Source: Peronospora farinosa
Lineage: Eukaryota; Oomycota; Peronosporomycetes; Peronosporales; Peronosporaceae
Length of the DNA stretch: 64,000 nucleotides
Reading direction: 5' to 3'
Assembly (NCBI GenBank): GCA_947646735.1
Contig: CANTFK010000947.1
Location: forward strand, 1 to 64,000
Both the position numbers and the translations under genes were made by a program. The notes beneath the pieces were generated by a model. That model was not told the origin of the DNA. It was given only the letters and a program-made list of their open reading frames with translations, and did no database searches. The number at the start of each line of letters is the position of its first letter. The stretch's first letter is position 1. This document shows, one piece after another, positions 10,674-20,519 of this stretch.

Positions 10674-12807
10674 ACCTTTAGCTCAATGCAATCATTATCA
10701 TGATGATTTAGACGAAGTAAAGGTGGAAGTACCTGATTTGAACAAGAATAACGAGGATGACGAAATGGAAGTTGATGAAACTGCTGACAATGATACTAGT
10801 TGGGAAGACATGGTTGTGGATGCGTCTGGAGATCTCAATCAGTCACAAAACTTAGATGTTGTTCCGATTGAGGGGGAGCGCACAGACTTACAAGTCATTG
10901 ACACAAACAATTCGATGATACGTCGTACTTCACACGGATCGGTCGCTGTAAGTAGCAATAATGGTACACACATGCTCTCTGGAATACCTGATCAGTCGCG
11001 AGCTATTATAGTTTGTGAGAATTCCCGTGCCCCAGATGATCGAATGGAGATATACTCAGGGTCGAACAAAAGACCTTATAGTACATTCACGTCATCTCGT
11101 CTACTCACGAATGATGATTTTGACGATGAGAGGATTGATCTACCGCTTTTAACTGATGGATCACCTGTCGATGGCATAAATGAAGAGCCGGACCCTAAAC
11201 GTCAATGTGTTGACGATTACGAAATATCGCTTTCTGCTACTGATGTACCAATGAATTTACGAGAGGCGTTACAGTCGATGGACGCAGAAAAATGGAAGGC
11301 AGCAATTCAAGCAGAAATTAATGCTCATCTTAAGAACCACACATGGGATGCTGTCAATCGTCCTCCAGGTGTCAAGGTCATTGGTCACAAGTGGGTATTT
11401 GGTTACAAGTACGATGAAAACGGTCAAATTGTTCGTTACAAAGCACGCTTGGTTGCCCTCGGATATCTGCAAACGCATGGTTTTGATTACTTCGACACAT
11501 ATTCACCTGTAGCATGCTCAAACACGATTCGTGTATTTTTGTCTGTTTGTTGCAGTATGCAATATGTAATTCGACAATTTGACGTGGAAACGGCGTTTTT
11601 GAATGGTGATTTGGAAGAAGACGTTTACATGGAGGCACCATATGGAATTGAAATTGCACCTGGAATGGTGTGCAAATTACGACGCAGCTTATATGGATTA
11701 AAACAAGCGGCTGCGGTTTGGCACAAGAAAATATGCTCTGTGTTTTCGGCCATGGGCTTCGAACAATGTCGAGCAGACACATGTCTTTTTGTTCGACGCA
11801 ATAATGCAAAAAATAAGTCACCCACATACATAGTCTTGTATGTGGACGACCTCCTTATTGGATGCAATTCAGATGCAGAGGCGGACACGATTTATAAGGA
11901 ATTGTCAGAACATTTTACTGTCAAGTCACTTGGAGCTGCGCGGTTTATTTTGGGCATGGAAGTTAACTACTCACAAGAAAAGGGGGAGTTGGTGTTGAAA
12001 CAGTCCCAATTTATTATGAAGGTGGTCTCGAAATTTAAGCAAAATGAAGCTTATGCAGTTCGCAACCCTATCTGCGCAGGACAGGACCTAACTCCGGATG
12101 AATCACACCCAGTGGTTAAAGACATTACTTCGTATTGCAAATTGGTCGGCTCGCTGCTGTATATTGCGAATGCAACGCGACCGGACATAAGCTACGCGAT
12201 GTCAGTATTATCGCAGTACTTGGACCAGCCACGACAGATGCACTGGCGAGCGGCTTTACGTGTTTTACACTATCTCATGGGAACAAAATCGCACGGAATT
12301 AAGTATAACAAATCGGACGACAAAAAGATGATGCTTTGGGCATACTGTGACGCGAATTGGGGAAATGATAAGAAAACTCGTCGATCTACGTCTGGAGTGT
12401 TGATTTTACTCGGAGGTGCAGCTGTCGTATACAAAAGCAAACGCCAAAGTTCGGTGGCTTTATCCTCTGCTGAAGCGGAATATATGGCACTGGCACTAGC
12501 TACGCAAGAAGTTATGTGGATTCGTTATTTGCTGAAAGAGATGGGTGTCACATGTAAGACTGCGACTACAGTGCACATGGACAACAAGTCGGCTATAAGT
12601 ATTGCGACGAATCAGGGATATACTCCAAGAGCTAAGCACATTGACCTTAGCATGCATTTTGTTCGAGACCACATTGAGCAAGGTGATATCCAGCTCAAAC
12701 ATGTTCCGTCAGCTATGCAACTTGCTGATTACCTGACGAAGCCGCTTGGTGCTCCACAATTGATGCGACTACGCGATGAAACTGGAATTTGCGAGAGTGC
12801 AAGTTGA
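10459..12807 (+). CDS. Copia reverse transcriptase and RNase H region
   Basis: From about 10620 this frame continues the polyprotein through an acidic linker into the Copia RT (WVFGYKYDENGQIVRYKARL, QFDVETAFLNGDL, YGLKQAAAVWHKK, YVDDLLIGC). RNase H follows (AYCDANWGNDKKTRRSTSG, ALSSAEAEYMAL, HMDNKSAI, KHIDLSMHFVRD). The stop at 12805-12807 lies just before the polypurine tract. The upstream part of this ORF (10459-10620) is an out-of-frame overlap. Confidence 0.93.
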   Translation: MSLVRLVIYESRIASALNGTARQTSVFFSGIRKIQRRTECGILREDNWLRLGPFTLNESPPSRYKDVVVLGEPLAQCNHYHDDLDEVKVEVPDLNKNNEDDEMEVDETADNDTSWEDMVVDASGDLNQSQNLDVVPIEGERTDLQVIDTNNSMIRRTSHGSVAVSSNNGTHMLSGIPDQSRAIIVCENSRAPDDRMEIYSGSNKRPYSTFTSSRLLTNDDFDDERIDLPLLTDGSPVDGINEEPDPKRQCVDDYEISLSATDVPMNLREALQSMDAEKWKAAIQAEINAHLKNHTWDAVNRPPGVKVIGHKWVFGYKYDENGQIVRYKARLVALGYLQTHGFDYFDTYSPVACSNTIRVFLSVCCSMQYVIRQFDVETAFLNGDLEEDVYMEAPYGIEIAPGMVCKLRRSLYGLKQAAAVWHKKICSVFSAMGFEQCRADTCLFVRRNNAKNKSPTYIVLYVDDLLIGCNSDAEADTIYKELSEHFTVKSLGAARFILGMEVNYSQEKGELVLKQSQFIMKVVSKFKQNEAYAVRNPICAGQDLTPDESHPVVKDITSYCKLVGSLLYIANATRPDISYAMSVLSQYLDQPRQMHWRAALRVLHYLMGTKSHGIKYNKSDDKKMMLWAYCDANWGNDKKTRRSTSGVLILLGGAAVVYKSKRQSSVALSSAEAEYMALALATQEVMWIRYLLKEMGVTCKTATTVHMDNKSAISIATNQGYTPRAKHIDLSMHFVRDHIEQGDIQLKHVPSAMQLADYLTKPLGAPQLMRLRDETGICESAS

Positions 12808-12814
12808 AGGGGAG
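12806..12814 (+). other. Polypurine tract
   Basis: GAAGGGGAG sits immediately before the 3' LTR, where plus-strand DNA synthesis is primed. Confidence 0.75.
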
Positions 12815-13007
12815 TGTAGAGGATCACGAATTACGTCAGTGATGTGTGTGTCGTGAAAAGGACAACTTGCATGGTACAGTGTTCTTCGAATGATCTGGAT
12901 TGTGTGATCAGTTTATGAAGGGTTTATACATTTATTTTAGTAGTAGTTTAACTCTTAATACTACTTTTCATTTGGCAGCACAGTGAAGTAGTTGAGCTAT
13001 CGTTACA
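12815..13007 (+). repeat. 3' LTR, 193 bp
   Basis: Direct repeat of the 5' LTR with two differences, ending TCGTTACA. The right copy of the AAGCT duplication follows at 13008. Confidence 0.95.
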
Positions 13008-13249
13008 AAGCTCATAGCTTAGCAGCTGCTCAAAAACCAAGATACCCAACTAAGTCGAATAATCTCTACCTGAGAGCTTCCTGAATGGCACCTATAGAAC
13101 AACAACAAGGGCTTTGTAAGTATTGTGCTCATACATGTACTCAATCGATGCCGAAAAAAAATTACCCTACCGAAGTCTTGAAAATGGTCGGAGATTGCAC
13201 GTGACAGTGGCGCAGAATTTTTCAATCGCACATGGTCGTTGTTGTTCAT
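13008..13249 (-). pseudogene. 5' fragment of the copine-like gene beyond the 3' LTR
   Basis: This part carries the probable start codon (13249), exon 1 ending DHFQDFG, a 22-bp exon 2 and the first 10 bases of exon 3. Exon 3 then resumes at 8331 on the far side of the element. The 5-bp AAGCT at 13008..13012 repeats the one at 8332..8336. An in-frame upstream ATG at 13312 is an alternative start. Confidence 0.7.
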
Positions 13250-14291
13250 GGGAGTCAAATGATAAAGTGATACATGATAAGTTTGACGAAAGAAAGTCGA
13301 TGTCAAGTGCATTTCATGCTTAGCTGAACTGTATTATGAGAAAATGAGTGTGACTTCGACTTGCAAGATGCGATAACAATGCACCTTCAGTACGGGACGT
13401 ACGTCGACGATACCCTAGTTAGTGAGCCACGTTTTGTGACGGATTTGGCTCAAAAATACTCATGCAAGACACTCCTTTCTTATCTTCTAGTCTCTTTCTC
13501 TTGTTTGCGTGGAAATGTGGTTCATTGGCATTCTGACATAGTACATTCCTTGGATATGACTTGTGAGTACTCATGATACTCTTTCTATCTTGGGCCCGCA
13601 GATGTGCTTGAAAATTGAACAATGTCTGCGGACGTCGTACAGAACAAAGCAAAAGGCGTGTTCTCTTCATCCGTTTTTGCTCTACCATCTCTATGACAAT
13701 GTCAAGCCCTACGACAAACATATACAGCAGTACTTTGCAAGTTCAAGCTCACAGCTGAAACAGTAATTCCCGTGTAGCTTGCATCTTGGTTACAGGTTGT
13801 CCACGAAAGATTTCGAGGACGATGAATGTAAAGCACGATATCGTTCAGAATACTGAATGTACAGGCGCGCGTCTTGCTTTGTTGTAAATATCGTTAGCGT
13901 CGTCATTCTCCATTTAGCCATTGAACTTAGGTAACGTATGAAAAGAGTGCGAAAGCGAGACGGGACGTATCGAAAGCCTCAACTGTCACACAACGGAGAT
14001 GTCGCACCTGTTTTTACGATTGAAAGTGACAGACTATGAGAGACGACGATACACGCATGGGTTTTATGGTTTCATGGAAATCACTATTATAAAACATAGT
14101 AAACATCAAAATTTATAACGACGACATGGTTTGATGGCTAGAAATCGAAAAAATTGACCAAAAATAAGAGGAGAAATACATTCAAAAGACACTTATCATC
14201 CTCACCTCCAGTGATTCAATTCATCTATTTTAAACGTAGGGTCAGAAACTCATTTCTCGAATATCAATCACCACCGTCTCTAATACTAAAA
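13250..14291. other. Intergenic, no gene seen
   Basis: This lies between the copine-like start and the peroxiredoxin start. Short ORFs on both strands (for example 13361..13576) show no family or coherent composition. The sequence just before 14292 is AT-rich and may hold the peroxiredoxin promoter. Confidence 0.5.
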
Positions 14292-15373
14292 ATGCGTATT
14301 GTGCCCATTATTCGTCGCCTTTCGATCGCTCGTGCCTTTCGATCGCATGTGGTGCCTCGTGCTGCTGCTCCTTTTGTTTTGAATCCCGTTCATTTCACTC
14401 GTCCATCTCTTCAATTCACGTCCATACGCTCCTTTGCGACCGATGATGACAATGATTTATTTCTTGAAGATGAGGAAGATGATTCTTTTGTGCAGTACCC
14501 CCCCTGTTGATGCCCGTGTGCAGTGTCAAGCACCTCCATTTACTGCCCGTGCGGTAGTAAATGGAGAGATTACGGACGTGTCATTGGACATGTATCGTGG
14601 TCAGTACGTGGTACTGTTCTTTTACCCAAAGGACTTTACGTACGTGTGCCCCACTGAGATCATTGCATTCAATGACCGGGCAGAGGAATTTAAAGCACTT
14701 AATACGCAGCTGATTGCTGCGTCCTGTGACTCACCCGAGAGTCACTTGGCCTGGACACGTCTGCCTCGTAACAAGGGGGGATTGGGGAAGATGGACATTC
14801 CCATTGTTTCGGACATTACTAAAGTCATTTCAACAGATTACGATCAACAATATGCCAATTGGCCGTAGTGTCGATGAAACTCTGCGTCTCATTAAGGCGC
14901 TGCAGTTTGTTGAGGAGCACGGAGAGGTATGCCCTGCCAACTGGCAGCCCGGTGAAAAGACCATCAATGCCAACCCGACGGGGAGCCACGTTTACTTTTC
15001 ATCGGTCAAGGAAATTGGTGAGGACGACGATGGAGAAGACGATGATGTTGCTGTTTTGACGCTGGTGAAAACCAAAGCTCAGTTCCAGGAGCTGATCAAG
15101 AGCGGTAAGCCTGTTGTGGCTGACTTTATGGCTCCGTGGTGCGGCAAATGTGCGCAGATCGAGCCAACTGTGGTAAGCCTGGCCGAGGCTTACCCGGAGG
15201 TGACGTTTGCGAAAATGGATGTTTCAATCCCCGAAGTGGAAAAGCTGAAGGATGAGCTTAAGGTCGGTGCATACCCGGAGTTCCGCTTCTTTAAGGATGG
15301 CAAAGAGGTCCACGAGAAGATCTCAGGCTACAAGAAGTCTTTGCTGAAGAAGGCTGTGCAGAAGCTGCTCTGA
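14292..15373 (+). pseudogene. 2-Cys peroxiredoxin-thioredoxin fusion, frame broken twice
   Basis: The start at 14292 opens an Arg-rich, mitochondrial-type presequence (MRIVPIIRRLSIARAFRS). A typical 2-Cys peroxiredoxin follows, with the peroxidatic Cys in FTYVCPTEI and the resolving Cys in GEVCPANW. After an acidic linker comes a thioredoxin domain with active site WCGKC (usual WCGPC) and [10 protein letters not shown]. Expected activity is peroxide reduction in mitochondria with a built-in reductant domain. Two lesions are visible: a run of seven C at 14498-14504 shifts frame between FVQY and DARVQC, and near 14833-14842 about 24 codons normally found between STDY and the QIT(I/V)ND segment are missing, with another frame change. 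The joint lies in ACAGATTACG, which fits both sides. This may be a pseudogene or an assembly artefact. Confidence 0.85.
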
Positions 15374-15511
15374 TGTACTAGCAGAGATCAAATCACGGCT
15401 CCTGCTCCATGAGCATCGCAGCCTCTTGTTTTCAGCAACAATTTTAACCACAGCACAACGCAATGTGCGCCATTCAATTTTTCTTGTATGCTTTCGTGAA
15501 TCTCTTATGTC

Positions 15512-18500
15512 CTACGCACTGTCGGCATCGTACCGCGCACGAACTAGTTTTTGTCGGCGTTCTTTATCACAGGTAGCATCCGAGAAGTCTACGGAGGTCG
15601 AAAGTGGTGCTTTACAACCGAGACCTGCCAAGTCGCTCCGACCACTAGCTGCTTTAATCGGGGCCGTGATGCCCGTACCGTGTTTGCCAAGACCCTCGCC
15701 GCTCTTCCATCCCATCATCCTGAGCATTTTACCACCAATACCGGACTCAAGAGAGCTAGCTGTAGGTGCAGGATCGGGTTTCGACGACGTAGGAGCGCTC
15801 CATTGATTGTTTCGAAACGGTTGAGTTGATGGCGCATAATCATCTTGCCGCTGCTTTTTGGCATCTCGCTCCAGCTCCTTTTCATGTTCACGATACTGCG
15901 CAGCAATGTGTTGCTTGTTCTCTTTAGCCTTCGCTAAGTTGGCCAGGTGCAACTTTGACAATGTTTCGTGCTTGCGAAGAATGTCTAGAGATCCGAACTT
16001 TCGCCGGCAGAGCTATCGGTGTCAAATAAGATAATCATACGTTAGCCTGCTACATAGGGTCGCAAGAATAATCTTAAGCTTACCAGACAAATGGGTGCTT
16101 CTAGAGGAACAGTAGTCAATGCCTCAATAACAGGATCCACAGCATTCGACGAAACAGTTGTCGTCGCCTTTTGCTGCGAGGTAGCACTAGACTTTGCAGC
16201 CTCGCCTCGGCTGACGGCCGATACACCTAGCGCTGTACTGTGTAAGAGTTGCTGTTGAACAGGTGCTGTACTAAGCTCTTCACTCTTCGGTTCATTTGCT
16301 TCACGCTGTCGTTGCGACCACTTCGCGATATCATCTGCACTCTTGCGCTTCATCCCGATGCTAGCCATATTGACAGCATTGACTGAAGGCGCAGTGGCAC
16401 CGTTTCCGACCGGGCTAGTTTTCATAAAAACCGACGAAGCCGACGCAAAAGCAGTAGTTTTAACACCAAGCGAAATGCCCAAAGCCTTCTTCTTGTCCTT
16501 CTTCAATGATAGGCTCAATGCTGGCTTGATCGCTACATCAACTTTTGGAGCGGTAGAAATTTCATATGCTTCATCATCAACAGGCAGTGGCGGCACAAAA
16601 ACCTGAAATGCTGCCGCTCCGCTACTTGTAGGGTTCACACACCGGTAATACGTGCCTGTAAACGAGTTTTGGTAAACCTTGGTGGGCGCATCATAGTAGA
16701 ACATGCTGTCTGGATCCCAGTATAGGCCTTTCTCGCTGACATACACATAGCTGCCGCCTGCTGTCTCGAATGGTGCAGGCCACATTTTCTTCGGTTCTTG
16801 AACGAGCGGAGCAACTTGAGCCGCAGCACTATCCAAAAAAGCGCTTACATCTGCTGCAACGCTGTTCTGCTGAAGATCACAATCAGAAAGAGTTGAGCAA
16901 TGCAGTATTCAAGCAGCGTGTTGCAGGGTAACATCCTTGAAGATTAGAAACTTATTTCGTACTCCCGGGACGAGGGTCTCATCCAGTTCAGCAAACAAAA
17001 ATGTAACATGCGTTCACCTGATCATTTTGCGCCGCCGTGTCAGCCTCGCGTCGTTGAGAAAGCAACCACTGTGCTTGCTCCAATGCTGTCACTGCCATCG
17101 AACTACTAGTGCGCGATCCTTCAAGCGAATCCACCGAATGGTGTGATCTCGTTGAGAGAGTATCGCGCGCGTACGACAGATCCACGCGAGTGTTTTGTAC
17201 AGTTAAGCCTTGAGATCGGTTTAAAGCATTCGTCGCTGTCTATAACAATTCGTACAAACGCCACGACGACCACAGATTTACGTCAGCATAGCGCTAGCAA
17301 AATTACAACACCGAATCGTACTTCGATGTCGCGGAACTCGACAAAGGCGAACCCTCGTGACAGATTGGTTGCGCGATCTCGGATCAAACGAATATCCTGT
17401 ACACCATCACACTCAGCAAATGCCACGTGAAGCTGCAAGTAGAATCCATTATAAAGTCAGGTGTGGTAGCAAAAAAATGATCAGGCTCACAAACGTACGC
17501 ACCTCGCCTTCCTCAATATCGGGTGGGAGCATGCGCACCACTAGTACATGTGATGGAGGAACGCTCCAGGCAGAGTCTAGACCCGGGCCACATCTTCGAA
17601 ATGCTTTCTCGCCATCTCTTGACAGAGCACCATAAGATGACGGTGCAGTCAAAGATGAACCGCCGTTTCCCGTCTCTCCGCCACACTGAGAGTCGTCGTG
17701 GCTACGCTTATGATCAGCGCGATATGCTGCCGTTGCTGGAATCTCTTTCATTTGACTTGTCTTTGGTACGTTGCACTGGAAACAGCTTGTTCGACGAGCG
17801 AAATTTATCACATTGCACTGTCAACACACACAAAAGAGCAATTAGCCCACAAGAATCAACAGTCAACCACAGCAACACAAAAAAAACCTCATCACAAATC
17901 CAGTCTGGTCGTGTTTGCCTGGACTGTCCTTGATAGTGATTTTCATGTCGAAACCCTCCAGTTGCGTCTCTCGGTCGACAAGAGGTAACATCTCGACGAA
18001 ATCCGTCCGTATAATTGATGTTCACGTGGCGATTCTGTAATGTCAGAGGTCTCAACTCTACAAAAACACAAAATTTAGAACGTGTTAAAATGCGATAGAG
18101 AGAGAGAGAAAAAGAGACTAGAAAAATCAAAATTATGTACCAAATGTGCGCATGGCTTCCATTGCTTTTTCCACACTATCAAAGTCCACAAAAGCAAGTC
18201 CACGAGGTTCTCCAGTGGTCTACAATATCAATAAAAATATTTATAAAAATTAGAACTGTATTTTACATAATTTTAGAATTCTAATTCAAGTACCTTATCG
18301 TAAATGATTCGAGCTTGTAATGGCTGAAAAGATTGTAGAGCACGGAGAATCTGGACGAGAAATGACGATGTGTACGGTAAGTAATTGACACGTTGCTGTA
18401 GCTCGGTAATATATCTCGACTCATTCTGTTCTACTCCAGTTTTCGATCATGTTCTAAATATTTGTATCTATTCTAATTTAGAATTGATCTAAACGATTAA

Positions 18501-18661
18501 ATTTAGAGTCTAGTTGTTTGTACCATTTTATCAGTGACAGTGCGTGGAAGACCACGTAGCACTAGCGTAGAAGTAGGAGGATGATCTTGGTGAGAGTTGT
18601 GTGTGCTGTAGCGCTGTCCACGTGGCGCAAGCGACGCGTCATGACGGTCAAAACCAGACAT
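15512..18661 (-). CDS. RBM5/RBM10-like splicing regulator
   Basis: Nine exons: 18661..18524, 18350..18294, 18219..18141, 18057..17888, 17817..17503, 17432..17322, 17239..17018, 16869..16084 and 16012..15512. All junctions keep frame, giving 792 residues. Domains in order: RRM1 (about 34-105, LVLRGLPRTV and GLAFVDF), RanBP2-type zinc finger (about 144-166, WICDEC...N...CFQC), RRM2 (about 237-315, HVLVVRMLPP and RGFAFVEF), OCRE domain (about 390-435, YVYVSEKGLYWDPD), C2H2 finger (about 625-647, CLLCRRKF...H...H) and G-patch (about 716-760, GIGGKMLRMMGWKSGEGLG). This full set is the RBM5/6/10 architecture. Those proteins act in early spliceosomes and control exon choice. The conserved order makes orthology likely. 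Confidence 0.92.
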
Positions 18662-18867
18662 TGGCTCGAGTATTTATTCTGTTAATATTCCAGCCTCTTT
18701 TAAGGATGTTCAAATACCAAATAAGGCATTTTTGACAATTTTTCTGGGACAGCATTGAATACCTTGAATACATAATATCTATGTTTAATCAAATAATAAC
18801 ACAGTTTATACAATCATTTCGTTTTTACGTTTATGCTGGCTACTGATGATGTATCAGATGATCAATT

Positions 18868-19960
18868 TCACGACTTTTTCGAGCCACCAAACCCACCAAA
18901 ACCCATCATGGCCATCATCTCCGCCTCAGTGTCATCAGGAACTTTATCATCAGCATCAGATATGATTTCCACAACGTTATGGTGCTTCATGTCGAGGTCC
19001 AATACCTGTTTTCCCAATTTCTTGGCTCTCTTCTGCTCTTTTTTCTCTTGCTTCGCTTGAGCCTCTTTTTCTTCAATTGCCTTCAACTTTTTCTCGTAAT
19101 CTATTCGTTCAAATTGTAATGTGCACATATCAAAAGTATGAGCACGACTTATATCCTTCCAAGATTTCACAAGACGACACAACACCGTCGTCAATAGCAA
19201 CGTAGCAACGTACCTTCCATCGTGTCCAGCTTCTTTGTCGTTATAAAGTCATATTTACGCTTGGATGCGCTCTGCAATCGATTCTTCACCTGATCCACTG
19301 TCGAGCGTTCCACTCGCATACTAAAGCCAAGCTTGCGCAAATCTTTGCAACACAAAACAGTAGCACAGTCAGCAATATACCGAAACAAGTTGCCTCTTCA
19401 GTCAAAGAAACATTATAAAAGTAAAAGACCAACGTACGCTTTTTGCCATTGATGTGATCCAGATAAGCCACCGAATCCTTGAGGCCACACTCACACACCT
19501 CGCAATAATAACCACCGTGTTTACTTAATTCATCCGATTTCACCACTTTGATCGTGCCCACACTATTTTCAAGTGCTACTTTAGCAGAACGAGCCTTCAG
19601 AAACGCTCGTGCTGATCCCGCAGGTCCTGCAGCTCCTTCATTAGCAGTCTGGAACTCCTCTTTTGAAGACGCAATCACTTTTTTCGTCTGTATACAAATG
19701 TATCAATAATTACATATGAAAATGCTGTATAAAATGTTACAATCATTAAATACAAAGAACGCCTTCACCTGTGTCGTCTCGAATTGACCATTCGCACGAA
19801 GCTCCGCGAGTTTCTCATAATGCTCACGATCCCATGTCTGTCGAGCTACGTTGGCTACACCTGATCCTCCTTTCCGAGCATTTGATTTCTCCTGTCCAAA
19901 GGCATACGAAACATGATAGTAAATCCTTCAGAAAGGATAAAGTGCATGTCATACCGTCAT
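18868..19960 (-). CDS. ZMAT2/Snu23-like U4/U6.U5 tri-snRNP zinc-finger protein
   Basis: Five exons: 19960..19955, 19891..19769, 19687..19438, 19342..19214 and 19100..18868, all in frame, 246 residues. The first exon is only ATGACG. The protein carries WDREHYEKL near the N-terminus and a matrin-type C2H2 finger, YYCEVCECGLKDS...HINGKKH, with the last His formed across an intron. LGFSMRVERSTVDQVK follows, then a charged coiled region and a Gly/Phe end MMGFGGFGGSKK. These are signature segments of ZMAT2 (yeast Snu23), a component of the tri-snRNP that joins before spliceosome activation. It is head-to-head with the complex I-like gene and near the RBM5-like gene. Confidence 0.9.
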
Positions 19961-20132
19961 TCTGTCTTGTGGTAGTCAATTTTGAAATCACTTGAGTTGC
20001 TAAAAAAAACAACTGAAGTTTATATAAGCAGCGTGCAACTTTACGTACTGGCAACATCTTCTTGCAAAGTTGCATTAGATATAATTTGCGGTCGTCAAGA
20101 AGCTCACTCGACTCCAGGTTCTTGCTCATCAG

Positions 20133-20309
20133 GACGCGTGGAGAAGCCACCCCTTCATCTCCAACTGTGCCAAGAAACCCTTTACAGGTCTGGGTTTGGC
20201 TTCCGCTATCTTTGGCGTGTACCTCGTCATGGACACTGTCAACTCGCGTTTCAACAAGAAGGACAGCGCACATTCCGATATTCCCGAGAAGACCCCGTCG
20301 CATACGTAG
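20133..20309 (+). CDS. Probable complex I B12 (NDUFB3-like) subunit, 3' exon
   Basis: This open segment of 58 codons begins after a good acceptor (CTTGCTCATCAG). It reads DAWRSHPFI, then a single membrane segment GLGLASAIFGVYLVMDT, then a polar tail. The Asp-x-Trp-x-x-x start followed by a Gly-rich transmembrane helix is the layout of the small B12 accessory subunit of mitochondrial NADH dehydrogenase. The frame is closed by TAA just upstream (about 20088), so at least one 5' exon is missing from this model. I could not place it, and any 5' exon would lie close to or overlap the ZMAT2 start. Identity is tentative. Confidence 0.5.
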   Translation, partial: DAWRSHPFISNCAKKPFTGLGLASAIFGVYLVMDTVNSRFNKKDSAHSDIPEKTPSHT

Positions 20310-20519
20310 AGTTGCTGGATAAAGCAGCAACTTTACAGATGCACAAGACACGGAGGAAGCCGCAGGAATGAGAGAATTTACAAGATTTTCTAAATAAAAA
20401 CGCTATTGTTTGGTTGATTAAGTGCTCAAGTCACACTTGAAAAGGAGGCTCGCTCGTGTATCATGTACCAATTTTCATTCATTTCATTGTCTTGTTGGTG
20501 CTGGAAAGATAACGAACGG

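Larger units (their letters stand above)
8337..13007 (+). mobile_element. Complete Ty1/copia LTR retrotransposon
   Basis: The element is 4671 bp, starts TGTAGAGG and ends CGTTACA, and is flanked by AAGCT on both sides. It holds a primer-binding site, gag-protease-integrase-RT-RNaseH coding sequence in the Copia order (integrase before RT) and a purine tract before the 3' LTR. The two LTRs differ at only two positions (one indel, one C/T), so the insertion looks recent. Its coding strand is opposite to the copine-like host gene. The polyprotein frame is broken twice (near 9760 and 10620), so this copy is probably non-autonomous unless these are sequencing errors. Confidence 0.96.
7173..13249 (-). 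pseudogene. Copine/RGLG-like vWA-domain gene, split by a Copia element
   Basis: Exons on the minus strand: 13249..13171, 13091..13070, 13017..13008 continuing at 8331..8275, 8203..8180, 8106..8044, 7972..7612, 7540..7506 and 7424..7173. Without the element every junction keeps frame and the protein is 300 residues. The order of motifs is that of copines and plant RGLG ubiquitin ligases: NIESSNLMIAVDYTTANL (the MIDAS-type D-x-T-x-N site), GKNLHSLDPSG, VNPFQDAL, VEFDDD, WGFGDA, VFSFTPD, EMGDGPW and QRQFDNYHFVSF. No C2 or RING domain is seen, so only a stand-alone vWA/copine domain is present. The third exon is interrupted by the retrotransposon at 8337..13007, so this allele should not make the protein unless the element is spliced out or is heterozygous. 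The role is inferred only from the family (calcium/phospholipid or ubiquitin-linked signalling). Confidence 0.85.

Noticed and set aside
19824..20351. 175-codon minus-strand ORF
   Set aside because: It lies antisense to the complex I-like exon and overlaps the ZMAT2 first exons; it has no family features.
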